From the NCBI RefSeq assembly GCF_008727715.1, contig NZ_CP044218.1, forward strand, positions 3,861,501-3,925,500: DNA of 64,000 nt, read 5' to 3'. This document shows, piece by piece, positions 44,394-51,961 of the stretch. Each line of letters starts with the position of its first letter. Position 1 is the stretch's first letter. The position numbers and the translations under genes are program-made. Below the pieces are notes generated by a model. It did no database searches, was not told the DNA's origin, and saw nothing but the letters and a program-made list of their open reading frames with translations. Source of the DNA: Mesorhizobium terrae. GTDB lineage: Bacteria > Pseudomonadota > Alphaproteobacteria > Rhizobiales > Rhizobiaceae.

Positions 44394-45494
44394 TCAATGC
44401 GCGGTCTTGACCATGTCGATCTGGGTTTCGGTGACGTTATCATGCAAGAGATGATCAAGGCGCTCGGCAACACGGGCGTCGTCCGCGCGCGCCTCGCGCT
44501 TCCAGGGCTGGCGGCCCTTGAGCACGCCCGATTCATCGACGATTTCGGCGACATATTCTTCCTGGCGGTAGGCCATCACATGGACGCCGGAGACGCCGGG
44601 AATTTCCTTCACCTCGTTGATGATGTCGATGCAGAGTTGCTTGCCTTCCTTCTTCTGATCCTGCGCGCCTTCCAGCCGCTTGATGACGGAATCGGGAATG
44701 TGGATGCCGGGCACATTGGAGCGGATCCATTTTGCCGTCTTTGCAGAGGCCAGCGGGCCGACGCCGACCATGATGAAGACCTTTTCCGTGAAACCGAGAT
44801 CGCGGGCCTTCTGCATGAAGGTTTTGAACATCGGCACGTCGAAACAATACTGGCTCTGCACGAACTGCGCGCCGGCGGCGATCTTCTTGCCAAGGTGGAT
44901 CGGGCGGAAGTCATAAGGCGGGGCGAAAGGATTGATCGCAGCGCCGAGGAAAACCTGCGGCGGCGTTGACAGCTTGCGGCCGGACAGGAACTTGCCGTTG
45001 TCGCGCATGATGCGGACGGTTTCGAGCAGCGACATCGAATCGAGGTCGAACACCGGCTTGGCGCCGGGCTGGTCGCCGGCCTGGACGCCGTCGCCGGTGA
45101 GGCAAAGGATGTTGGCCACGCCCATGGCTGCGCCACCCAGCACGTCGCCCTGGATGGCGATGCGGTTCTTGTCTCGGCAGGCGATCTGCATGACCGGGGC
45201 ATAGCCCATGCGGGTCAGCAGCGCACAGATGCCGACCGAGGACATGTGGCAGTTGGCGCCGGAGGCATCGACGGCGTTGATCGCATCGACCCAGCCATCG
45301 AAAACCTTGGCGCGGTTGTAGACGTCTTCCGGATCGGCACTGTCGGGCGGGTTGAGTTCGGTGGTCACCGCGAACTCGCCACGGCGCAGGACGCGTTCGA
45401 GGCGGCCGCGCGAGGAATGGCCGGGCAGGGGTTCCAGCGGCAGGTGGATGCCAGCGGGGTTCTCGTCGCGCTGTGGCGGACGCGGCGGGGTCAT
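44394..45494 (-). CDS. Methylenetetrahydrofolate reductase (MetF-like)
   Basis: A 366-residue TIM-barrel FAD enzyme. It shows GEFAVTTELNPPDSADPEDVY, the DASGANCHMSS region, MQIACRDKNRIAIQGDVLG and LCLTGDG, which match MTHFR and its FAD-contacting loop, then GAQFVQSQYCFD. Canonical MetF is about 300 residues; this one is longer with an N-terminal extension. Its start overlaps the MTHFR_C gene by four bases, so the pair is translated together. In this pathway it probably works toward methylene-THF, oxidising methyl groups, but direction cannot be read from sequence. Confidence 0.88.
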   Translation of the reverse strand: MTPPRPPQRDENPAGIHLPLEPLPGHSSRGRLERVLRRGEFAVTTELNPPDSADPEDVYNRAKVFDGWVDAINAVDASGANCHMSSVGICALLTRMGYAPVMQIACRDKNRIAIQGDVLGGAAMGVANILCLTGDGVQAGDQPGAKPVFDLDSMSLLETVRIMRDNGKFLSGRKLSTPPQVFLGAAINPFAPPYDFRPIHLGKKIAAGAQFVQSQYCFDVPMFKTFMQKARDLGFTEKVFIMVGVGPLASAKTAKWIRSNVPGIHIPDSVIKRLEGAQDQKKEGKQLCIDIINEVKEIPGVSGVHVMAYRQEEYVAEIVDESGVLKGRQPWKREARADDARVAERLDHLLHDNVTETQIDMVKTAH

Positions 45495-46129
45495 GCTGGT
45501 GCTCCGGTGTTGGGGTTATTGGCCGCCTCACGCGCGGCAGCGGCCTGTGCGGTGACACGCAGCCACGCCGACGTTTCCCTGAGTGACTGGTCGACGGGCT
45601 TCTGCACGTTGAGGATGGCATCGCCCTTGACCATGTTGCGCGAGCCTTCCCAGGCCTTGACCCATACGCAGGGCATGTCGGGCTCGACTTCGCAATTGCC
45701 GTTGGCGCGTACGCCGCCGCAAGGGCCGTTGCGCAACTGCTTGGGGCAGTTCATCGGGCAGGACATGCCGGTCGACGACAGGATGCACTGGCCACACATA
45801 CGGCAGTCGAACATCAGGCCTTTCACACGCTTCTCGACGAATTTGACCGGCGCCTCGACGCGGCCGTAGCCGATGCCCCTCCACAGCGGATGGAGCAACA
45901 GGAAGGCATCGGCGAAGCGGCTGTAGAACCATTCGAGCAGCTTGGAATGGCGGATTGCCCATAACCGAACCGAATAGGAGCGCTGCACGCGTCGCTGCGG
46001 CGACACGTCGGCGGGCTTGTAGTCGCTTTTCGGCGCCGCCTTGCGCACCAGCGTCGCCTGGGTGACGCCGCCTGCCGCGGGCGTATCGCCTGCCGGGCTC
46101 TTATTCGGTGTCGGCTGGGTCTCAGACAT
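45491..46129 (-). CDS. MTHFR_C-domain cysteine-rich partner protein (MetV-like)
   Basis: A 212-residue protein with a disordered N-terminal 50 residues and an eight-cysteine region: Cys109, 112, 115, 124, 128, 137, 146 and 154 (CRMCGQC, SCPMNCPKQ and later single cysteines). This matches the MTHFR_C domain, which accompanies MetF in acetogens as MetV and binds zinc or iron-sulfur. Start overlaps the small Virulence_fact gene and its stop overlaps metF-like, so three genes are translationally coupled. It could pass electrons to or from the reductase. Confidence 0.83.
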   Translation of the reverse strand: MSETQPTPNKSPAGDTPAAGGVTQATLVRKAAPKSDYKPADVSPQRRVQRSYSVRLWAIRHSKLLEWFYSRFADAFLLLHPLWRGIGYGRVEAPVKFVEKRVKGLMFDCRMCGQCILSSTGMSCPMNCPKQLRNGPCGGVRANGNCEVEPDMPCVWVKAWEGSRNMVKGDAILNVQKPVDQSLRETSAWLRVTAQAAAAREAANNPNTGAPA

Positions 46130-46424
46130 TTTCCTTGCCGCCTGCCTTGGCGAGAGCGACCAGCCGCTCCCGGCTATACTCCGCGTCGATGGCCGCCGCT
46201 GCCTTTTCCACCTCTGCCTCGAGGTCCTCGCCGACAGGGATCGGGTCGGCCTTGCGCCATTCCGCGAGATAGGCGTCGGTCTCGGCCGCGCCCGAACGCA
46301 TCGCGGCCATGTCGATCGCTTCGGTGAAGCGCAACGGCAATTCGCGCTTGGCGTTCTGCCTGCCTTTTTTGACGATGACCTGGGCGGGGATGTCACGCCA
46401 GTAGACGACGATCAGATCGGCCAT
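46122..46424 (-). CDS. Virulence_fact-domain small protein
   Basis: A 100-residue soluble protein: MADLIVVYWRDIPAQVIVKK near the N terminus, a basic region, then a helical C-terminal half. It matches the small Pfam family named Virulence_fact, found in Agrobacterium, Brucella and other Rhizobiales next to MTHFR_C genes. Function unknown; the name comes from an early association. GAAGGAAC precedes ATG 46424, and the stop overlaps the MTHFR_C start by eight bases, making it the first gene of the operon. It is a candidate for a folate-enzyme accessory protein. Confidence 0.78.
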   Translation of the reverse strand: MADLIVVYWRDIPAQVIVKKGRQNAKRELPLRFTEAIDMAAMRSGAAETDAYLAEWRKADPIPVGEDLEAEVEKAAAAIDAEYSRERLVALAKAGGKENV

Positions 46425-46460
46425 TTGTACTTGTTCCTTCGATGGTTGGAGCATTGCCGA

Positions 46461-46479
46461 AAGCGGGAATAGCCCGCTT
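46461..46479 (-). other. Leader hairpin of the MTHFR operon
   Basis: AAGCGGG (46461-46467) pairs with CCCGCTT (46473-46479) around AATAG, about 40 bases before the Virulence_fact start on the minus strand. It lies downstream of the GTCGCAAA site, so it could be in the mRNA leader. No T-run, so attenuation is only a possibility. Confidence 0.4.
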
Positions 46480-46512
46480 CTCATCAGACGACGCGCGCGC
46501 CTTCAAAAGCGA

Positions 46513-46531
46513 CGCGCGACGATGTCGCAAA
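46513..46531 (-). promoter_or_regulatory. CGCGCGAC-N3-GTCGCAAA site upstream of the MTHFR operon
   Basis: CGCGCGAC (46513-46520), spacer GAT, GTCGCAAA (46524-46531), 89-107 bases before the first gene. The same CGCGCGAC-N3-GTCGCAA form occurs before the corrinoid-protein gene (51731-51749). Confidence 0.6.
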
Positions 46532-46887
46532 ACGATAGACCGGCCGCGAGTTCAAGGCACCAGCCGACAACTGGAAAAAACGGCTCTTGCGCGACAAGCC
46601 ACATCTTTCCTTCAAGACGCAGCCAAGGGGGCTAACTTCGTGTTGCAGGCCACCCGAGCATCTCGGCGCGGCCATTGTCGCGGGGCGATCCGAGATACGG
46701 AAAGTGTGACAGGCCGAGCCAGAGAGCTGTTCCGCGAAGGATTCCACCCGAACTCGCCTTGGGGTTGAGTTCGATACGGTTCCTTTAGAACATTTGCCTA
46801 TCTCATTGAAGTTGCCTATCTCGTGGACATTGGTCTTGTCGATTGCCGGGGATGATGTTGCGAGCAATTCGCGGAGGAGAGCAGTAG
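46532..46887. other. Spacer without a supported gene
   Basis: Between the MTHFR operon control site and the acyltransferase remnant. Less GC-rich than surrounding genes, no conserved frame seen; an in-frame TAG at 46885-46887 marks the beginning of the remnant frame. It may be further decayed coding sequence. Confidence 0.4.
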
Positions 46888-47406
46888 AATTCTTCAGCAG
46901 CCTTTGGTCCCGGTGGGACGGCTTGTTTTCCGAGGCTGGCTTTCTTCCTCTTGTTCAGGCGCGGTCTTATAACGGCGACCTTCCTGGTTACGTCACTCGT
47001 CGCTTTGGCAATTGTCGCGGCGCGCTGGCCGATCCAACATTGTTGGGAATTCTCGATGCCGACGCTGATCATTGTTGGCCTACCGAACTGGATTCTCGGC
47101 TGAGTGCTCGCCGAAGCAACGGTCTGCGTGCGGAATATTCGCGCGGGTTCCGGGTCGTCGTTCTCGCTCTATCTCGTCCACTACCCAGTGATCGGGTATT
47201 TCGAGTCCGAGTAAGTGTCGGGCGTGGCCTTCAACGACACTGTTGCCGCGAATCTCCTCGCCTGGACGGCGCAGCTCTGCGCGATCGCTGCCGCGACATG
47301 CACTTTTTACACGCTCGTCGAAGCGCCATTCCATCGATTGGCGCGAAGGCCGGGAACCAGACATTCGCGCAACCGCGCGACGGAAGAAGCGCTGACCAGT
47401 AGCTGA
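46888..47406 (+). pseudogene. Acyltransferase_3 (OafA-like) C-terminal remnant
   Basis: One frame reads through 46888-47406 with two internal stops, TGA 47101-47103 and TAA 47212-47214. Between them it encodes SFSLYLVHYPVIGYF, the LYLVHYP signature of acyltransferase_3 membrane proteins, and after the second stop a final helix plus FYTLVEAPFHRLARR, the usual C-terminal end of that family (VExPF). Upstream, hydrophobic segments such as TATFLVTSLVALAIVAARWP fit its helices. The N-terminal catalytic half is missing. I conclude it is a decayed O-acyltransferase gene for surface glycan modification. Confidence 0.65.
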
Positions 47407-47468
47407 TCGTCCGGTTTTACCAGCATCGATGCCGCCTGGTGAATTCCATGTGATCTCTCGCGGTCTTG

Positions 47469-48377
47469 CTACTCAGGTTTGCCGAGGTTGGCGACAAGCT
47501 TGCGGTGGAAGCGCACATAACCGCGCTCGGTCGAGCGCAGATGTTCGGCGATGATCCTGTGAAAGCGCGGTAGGCGGTGGAACGGCACCGCCGGGTAGGA
47601 ATGATGTTCGGCATGGTAGGGCATGTTCCACGCCACGAAACGAACGATTGCCGTGGTGAAGGTGGTGCGCGTGTTCTCCAGCATGTTGGAGACATGCGGG
47701 CAGCGTGTGTGTTCGGCCAAAAGATAGGTGCGCAGGAACGGCTGGCCGATCAATACCGGCACAATCCATGTCCAGAGCAGTGCCGTCGACTGCAGCAGGA
47801 CCGAACCGGCGAACATCAGGGCATAGAGAGCGAGGAACCAGCGAGCCTCGGACAATACTTTGGCGCGGCCTTTTTCAGGCACGAAGGAATCGCTGTTTCG
47901 ACCGAGCGCATTGGCTGTGACCACCTTCGCCATGCCGCTCCAATACGGCCAGCCCGACAGGTAGCGCAGATATTGCGCGATCGTCTCCGGTTTCGGGCTC
48001 ATCAGCTCCGGGTCGTTGTCGGGGTCGTGCGTGTAGCGGTGATGGGCGAAGTGGAAATAGCGGAACCATGCCGGCGGCAACAGAATGAGGAAGCCGCTAA
48101 CAACCGCAACGATGCGGTTCAGCTTTTCCGTGCGGAACGCCGTCTCATGGATGGTCTCGTGCAGCAGCGTGAACAGGAAGACGATCAGGATGCCGAGCGG
48201 CAGCATCAGAACGGGCCAGAACGGCACCTTGAGCAGGATGAGGATGGCAAGCAGCACGATCAGCCCGCCATGGGCGGCGAGCCGCAGCACGCCTGGCGCA
48301 TCCTGTTTTTCGGTGAGGTCGCGCCGATCCTCGGTCGAGAGGGACGCGATGATCTGCCGGTGGTCAATCTCAGCCAT
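47469..48377 (-). CDS. Membrane fatty-acid desaturase-family protein
   Basis: A 302-residue polytopic di-iron enzyme. Histidine boxes are HETIHE, HFAHHRYTH and HAEHH, with AEHT before the last, in the order and spacing of the FA_desaturase family. Several hydrophobic helices flank them. Such enzymes desaturate or hydroxylate lipids, carotenoids or alkyl chains; the substrate is not evident. It sits between the acyltransferase remnant and a formyltransferase gene on the same strand 53 bases upstream, with which it may be co-transcribed. Confidence 0.87.
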   Translation of the reverse strand: MAEIDHRQIIASLSTEDRRDLTEKQDAPGVLRLAAHGGLIVLLAILILLKVPFWPVLMLPLGILIVFLFTLLHETIHETAFRTEKLNRIVAVVSGFLILLPPAWFRYFHFAHHRYTHDPDNDPELMSPKPETIAQYLRYLSGWPYWSGMAKVVTANALGRNSDSFVPEKGRAKVLSEARWFLALYALMFAGSVLLQSTALLWTWIVPVLIGQPFLRTYLLAEHTRCPHVSNMLENTRTTFTTAIVRFVAWNMPYHAEHHSYPAVPFHRLPRFHRIIAEHLRSTERGYVRFHRKLVANLGKPE

Positions 48378-48430
48378 GATCGAAGTCTAACGCTCGCCTG
48401 TCCTTAGGTAAACGAGCGGACCGTTCTGGC

Positions 48431-49210
48431 CTACCAGATGCCACGCCGTATCCCGGTCCATAGGTAGGACCAGATCGTCGGGTGAAACCAGATTCGCGAA
48501 GGCAGGCCAGGATCGAACGGTTCGATGCGACCGGCCAGCACCTTCTCGATCACCTCGATGCAGGCATCGCGTGAAATCGCGGCCTGGCGCAGCGGATAGG
48601 ACGAGATGGTGTCGCCATGCTCCGGTTTGCCGCGGGTGTGGCGCAGCACCGCTCCGGTGTCGACGCCGGCGTCGACGAGATGCACGGTGGTGCCGAAGTT
48701 CTGCGCGTCGTTGTTCGCCAGCGCCCAATAGGCGCCGTTCATGCCGCGGTACTTCGGGTTGATGCCTGCGTGATAGTTGATGACCGGGCAGGGGATGGAT
48801 GCCAGTGTCTCGCTGGTCAGCACCCGGCAGCCCGCGAGCAACACGACGCTCGGTCTGATATCGGCAATGGCTTCGACCGTCTGTGGCGCATTGGCGGAAG
48901 GCACCTGCACGATGTGCTGGTTCGGTGCCGGTTCGGTCTTCAAATTGTATTCAGCTACGATTTCCTCGACATGGCTGGCGCCGAAACGCTTGCCGAGGCG
49001 AACCAGCACCATGGTTCCCATCTGGCCGAGCACCGAGATCCAGCCCTGCCGGCGGGCACGGCGCTTAAGCAGCAGCCATTTCGAGATCGGCGTTTCCAGA
49101 ATAACCGTCACCGGGCCAAAGCGATCGGCAATGGCATTGACGATCGCCCAGATGTGTCCGCCGCCCTCGGTAACAATGACGATGGGCGCGGTGCCCGCAA
49201 CTTCGCTCAT
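48431..49210 (-). CDS. Formyltransferase-family protein (Formyl_trans_N)
   Basis: A 259-residue protein. The catalytic region reads INYHAGINPKYRGMNGAYWALAN, then FGTTVHLVDAGVDTGAVL, giving the Asn-x-His and Asp residues of the GART/Fmt family that uses 10-formyl-THF. The N-terminal half (VIVTEGGGHIWAIVNAIA) differs from Fmt, and the second domain of Fmt is missing, so this is not translation-initiation formyltransferase. Formylation of a sugar amine or another amine is more likely. Followed by the desaturase 53 bases later. Confidence 0.8.
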   Translation of the reverse strand: MSEVAGTAPIVIVTEGGGHIWAIVNAIADRFGPVTVILETPISKWLLLKRRARRQGWISVLGQMGTMVLVRLGKRFGASHVEEIVAEYNLKTEPAPNQHIVQVPSANAPQTVEAIADIRPSVVLLAGCRVLTSETLASIPCPVINYHAGINPKYRGMNGAYWALANNDAQNFGTTVHLVDAGVDTGAVLRHTRGKPEHGDTISSYPLRQAAISRDACIEVIEKVLAGRIEPFDPGLPSRIWFHPTIWSYLWTGIRRGIW

Positions 49211-49327
49211 TCCTGAAAGTCCAACCGTTCGACGCGGAGTAGCGCCTTTCGAAGTCGTGCCGCGCCATCATTCTCGACGGCGCGGGTTAATCCTTTATGT
49301 CAGCTTATGTGCACAAACCGCAGGCCG

Positions 49328-49903
49328 TCAGCGTTTGAATTCGATGATGTCGAGCTTGGATTCGTAATAGGGCGCCGGAAACTCGATCCGCCAGGCATTG
49401 GCGCCGGTGCGGAAGGCATAGCCGGCCTGATCGGTCTTCGGTCCGGCGCCATAACGCTTGGGCTTTTCACCCGCGACGAAGCCGGAACCGAGATAGATCG
49501 AGCGTTTTTCGCCGTCGTCGTAGAAGCGGCCGCTGGTACGCTGCGAGCCTGTAGTCTTCTCTAGCATCCAGCCGGAGCCGTCGTCGCTGATACGGCACTT
49601 GAACCAGCCATAGATGACGAGCGGGCCAAGTCCTCCGGCCTTGATGGTGCGGCATTGCCACATGCCGGTGAGATCCTTGTTGGAGAAAGCGACCATCGGC
49701 CTGGCCAGGACTTCATCCAGTTCCTTCACCTCGGCGGGCTGGCCCGCCTTCGCTTCCGCCAGGGCAGCTTTTCGGGTTTCGCCATATTGGGCGAGCCGTG
49801 TCTTGTCGGCGGCAGTCATGATCTTCTGCACGGTGCCATCGGCATGGGCGGAGCCGGTCGCCAGGGTGGCGGCGACCGCAAACATGATGGCTCGCAAAGT
49901 CAT
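49328..49903 (-). CDS. DUF4893 exported protein
   Basis: A 191-residue protein with a Sec signal peptide (MTLRAIMFAVAATLATGSAHA). The mature part has conserved WQCRTIKAGGLGPLVIYGWFKCRI and a C-terminal FPAPYYESKLDIIEFKR, which match DUF4893. Two cysteines could form a disulfide. GGGGGAAATC precedes ATG 49903. Function unknown; nothing in the neighbourhood points to one. Confidence 0.75.
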   Translation of the reverse strand: MTLRAIMFAVAATLATGSAHADGTVQKIMTAADKTRLAQYGETRKAALAEAKAGQPAEVKELDEVLARPMVAFSNKDLTGMWQCRTIKAGGLGPLVIYGWFKCRISDDGSGWMLEKTTGSQRTSGRFYDDGEKRSIYLGSGFVAGEKPKRYGAGPKTDQAGYAFRTGANAWRIEFPAPYYESKLDIIEFKR

Positions 49904-50031
49904 GATTTCCCCCGGTATTTCGATCAAGCGCCCCGTTGCGCGACTTATAGCGCAAGCAGCGGCCAGAAAACCAGAGCGTGAGTGTTGCCGGTGTTAGGCC
50001 ATTTTCTGACCTGGTCGCCTCGGTGGCGCGT

Positions 50032-50712
50032 TCAGCGGGTCGCCGCGGCAAGAATGGCCGGGGCAAGATCGCCATAGCCGGTGAAGCGGTATTCGTAGTC
50101 GAGGCCCAGATAGTCGGCCGCCCATTTCGCCTTTTTCTGGAGATCCTCGTCCTCAGTCTGCGCCAGATAGACGATCTTGGTATAGTTGCCGAACACCATG
50201 CTGATCAGTTCGGGATGCTTGTCCAGCTTGAGCGGCTCGATGACGAAGGCCTCGAACTGGCGGGTGATGAGGTCGGTCAGGTAGAACGCCGTGAATTCGG
50301 TGTCGACGATCTTGGCAAATGCGTCGTTGCCGCTGAAGAAAGCGTAGCAATGTGGGCCGCCGATGCGCTCGATGCCTTCCTCGGCGCAAATCTTGTCGAG
50401 CTCGCCGCGCGTGCCGCATTCAGCATAGCCGATGAAAATACGCCGGTAGCCCTCGTCGCGTGCCTTGCTGATCGCCTCGCGCATGGCCGGGGCGATCTTG
50501 TCGGGATAGACGTGCCAGATCGCCGGCAGGCAAATCAGGTCGACGTGATCGAGGTTGTTGGCCCTGCAAACGGCGAGCACTTCGCGGGCAATGGCACCGC
50601 AGGCGATGACGCGCACGCGCTGGGCAAGCGGCGCGGTTGCGCGAACTTCGCCATCCTTGGTGATGACGGCGTCGGCGATGGTTGTCGCATCGAGGTTCTG
50701 TCTTGCCGCCAT
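50032..50712 (-). CDS. DUF1638 protein
   Basis: A 226-residue soluble protein. VRVIACGAIAREVLAV begins a conserved domain, with CLPAIWHVYPDKI, FIGYAECGTRGELDKICAEEGI and GGPHCYAFFSGND further on. Its several conserved cysteines and histidine (C in ACG, CGT, KIC, HCY) suggest metal binding. DUF1638 genes accompany MttB and corrinoid genes in many organisms; here the corrinoid gene is about 300 bases away on the same strand with only a small lipoprotein gene between. Role unknown. ATG 50712 with GGAG upstream is preferred; ATG 50730 is also possible. Confidence 0.8.
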   Translation of the reverse strand: MAARQNLDATTIADAVITKDGEVRATAPLAQRVRVIACGAIAREVLAVCRANNLDHVDLICLPAIWHVYPDKIAPAMREAISKARDEGYRRIFIGYAECGTRGELDKICAEEGIERIGGPHCYAFFSGNDAFAKIVDTEFTAFYLTDLITRQFEAFVIEPLKLDKHPELISMVFGNYTKIVYLAQTEDEDLQKKAKWAADYLGLDYEYRFTGYGDLAPAILAAATR

Positions 50713-50816
50713 GGCGGATCGCTCCAACATCGCCGGACACACTCGGCATCGCCGTGGAACAGGTTTATCCTTGTCGCGTTGATGTCTGTTGCATCGCTAC
50801 AATGGAGACACCGTCC

Positions 50817-50951
50817 ATGAAACTGTCACGCATCGTACCGCTCGCCGTCATCGCCGTGGCACTCGCGTTGTCCGGCTGCGCCAACACGGTCCGCGGCGTC
50901 GGCAAGGACGTCAAAAGCACGGCCCACGCTGTCAAGCAAACCCTGCAGTAG
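50817..50951 (+). CDS. Entericidin-like small lipoprotein
   Basis: A 44-residue precursor: MKLSRIVPLAVIAVALALSGC ends in a lipobox (LSGC), followed by ANTVRGVGKDVKSTAHAVKQ, the typical entericidin A/B repeat of Gly-Lys-Asp and Ala-Val. Mature length is about 24 residues. GGAG at 50804-50807 favours ATG 50817 over the in-frame ATG 50802. It is inserted between DUF1638 and the corrinoid gene in the opposite orientation, followed by a bidirectional terminator. Confidence 0.85.
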   Translation: MKLSRIVPLAVIAVALALSGCANTVRGVGKDVKSTAHAVKQTLQ

Positions 50952-50974
50952 CCGACCCTGACAATCTGGTGACA

Positions 50975-51004
50975 AAAAGGCCGCGCTGCAAGGCGCGGCC
51001 TTTT
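50975..51004. terminator. Bidirectional terminator
   Basis: AAAAGGCCGCGC (50975-50986) pairs with GCGCGGCCTTTT (50993-51004) around TGCAAG. It serves the entericidin-like gene and the convergent corrinoid-protein gene, whose stop is at 51010. Confidence 0.88.
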
Positions 51005-51009
51005 CGTGA

Positions 51010-51708
51010 TCAGGCGGAAGCGCGCAGATTGTGCTTGCGCTTCATGAAGTCCTTGGCGGTCTCGACCGCCACGGCCGCGTCGCGGCAATAGGCATCTGCC
51101 CCGACGGCCTTGCCGAATTCCTCGTTCAGCGGCGCGCCGCCGACCAGGACGACGTAGTCGTCGCGAATGCCCTTTTCCTTCATCGTGTCGATGACCACCT
51201 TCATGTAGGGCATGGTGGTGGTGAGCAGAGCCGACATGCCGATGATGTCGGGCTGGTGCTGCTCGATCGCCTCGAGATACTTCTCGACCGGATTGTTGAT
51301 GCCGAGGTCGATGACGTCGAAGCCGGCACCTTCCATCATCATGCCGACAAGGTTCTTGCCGATGTCGTGGATATCGCCCTTGACGGTACCGATGACCAGC
51401 TTGCCCTGCTTCGGCGCGCCGGTGGCGGCGAGCAGCGGGCGCAGGATATGCATGCCGGCCTTCATAGCGTTGGCCGACAAAAGCACTTCCGGCACGAACA
51501 GGATGCCATCGCGGAAATCCTCGCCGACGATGCGCATGCCTTCGACCAGCGCTTCGGTAAGCACCGCGTAAGGTGCCCAACCGCGCTCCAGAAGGATGTT
51601 GGTGCCTTCCTCGATTTCCTCCTTCAGACCGTCATAGAGGTCGTCGTGCATCTGCTGCACAAGTTCCTCATCGGAGAGCTCGGAAAGGATGATCTCGTCG
51701 TCGGACAT
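51010..51708 (-). CDS. Corrinoid (cobalamin-binding) protein, MtxC family
   Basis: A 232-residue methyl carrier. An N-terminal helical cap (SDDEIILSELSDEELVQQMH to about residue 95) precedes the B12-binding Rossmann domain with GTVKGDIHDIGKNL, where Asp112-x-His114-x-x-Gly117 provide the base-off ligand. It would receive a methyl from a quaternary amine via the MttB-type enzyme and hand it to the methyl-THF methyltransferase at 43 kb. ATG 51708 gives the standard family N terminus. It is divergent from the MttB gene, with GTCGCAAA-type sites between them. Confidence 0.92.
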   Translation of the reverse strand: MSDDEIILSELSDEELVQQMHDDLYDGLKEEIEEGTNILLERGWAPYAVLTEALVEGMRIVGEDFRDGILFVPEVLLSANAMKAGMHILRPLLAATGAPKQGKLVIGTVKGDIHDIGKNLVGMMMEGAGFDVIDLGINNPVEKYLEAIEQHQPDIIGMSALLTTTMPYMKVVIDTMKEKGIRDDYVVLVGGAPLNEEFGKAVGADAYCRDAAVAVETAKDFMKRKHNLRASA

Positions 51709-51730
51709 TGCTGATCCATCTCCCTGCGGC

Positions 51731-51749
51731 CGCGCGACTGTGTCGCAAG
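51731..51749 (-). promoter_or_regulatory. CGCGCGAC-N3-GTCGCAAG site before the corrinoid-protein gene
   Basis: CGCGCGAC (51731-51738), spacer TGT, GTCGCAAG (51742-51749), 23-41 bases upstream of the corrinoid ATG. It has the same form as the site at 46513-46531. Confidence 0.55.
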
Positions 51750-51802
51750 GCATCAAACGTCGCGTCAATACCTACCCTGCGACGACGCGCATCCATAGCT
51801 GA

Positions 51803-51867
51803 TTTGCGACTTTCCGCAAAAGGAAAGCGACCGGGAATCTGTTGTTCTTCTTGTCGATTTTGCGACA
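51803..51867. promoter_or_regulatory. TTTGCGAC sites in the corrinoid/MttB divergent promoter
   Basis: TTTGCGAC (51803-51810) with TCCGCAAA (51813-51820) two bases on forms a degenerate palindrome; a second TTTGCGAC is at 51860-51867, about 95 bases before the MttB start. They resemble the half-sites before the GlxA-type regulator and suggest joint control of both divergent genes. Confidence 0.5.
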
Positions 51868-51961
51868 GGCGTTGGCGCTCTCTGGCCGTTTCCGATAGGG
51901 TGCATGGCTACGATCCGGAGAGGGACCGCCGGACGGTCGAAGGATTCAAGGAAGAACCATT

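Noticed and set aside
42630..44969. Long plus-strand frame of 779 codons opposite the activase, methyltransferase and MTHFR genes
   Set aside because: It spans three well-supported minus-strand genes and reads as their complement; no domain or ribosome site supports it.
46794..47402. Intact 202-codon plus-strand gene in the desaturase/MTHFR spacer
   Set aside because: Its product resembles nothing; another frame over the same bases shows acyltransferase_3 signatures interrupted by two stops, which explains the sequence better.
48431..49210. Methionyl-tRNA formyltransferase
   Set aside because: It lacks the C-terminal tRNA-binding domain and its N-terminal half differs from Fmt; only the formyl-transfer core is shared.
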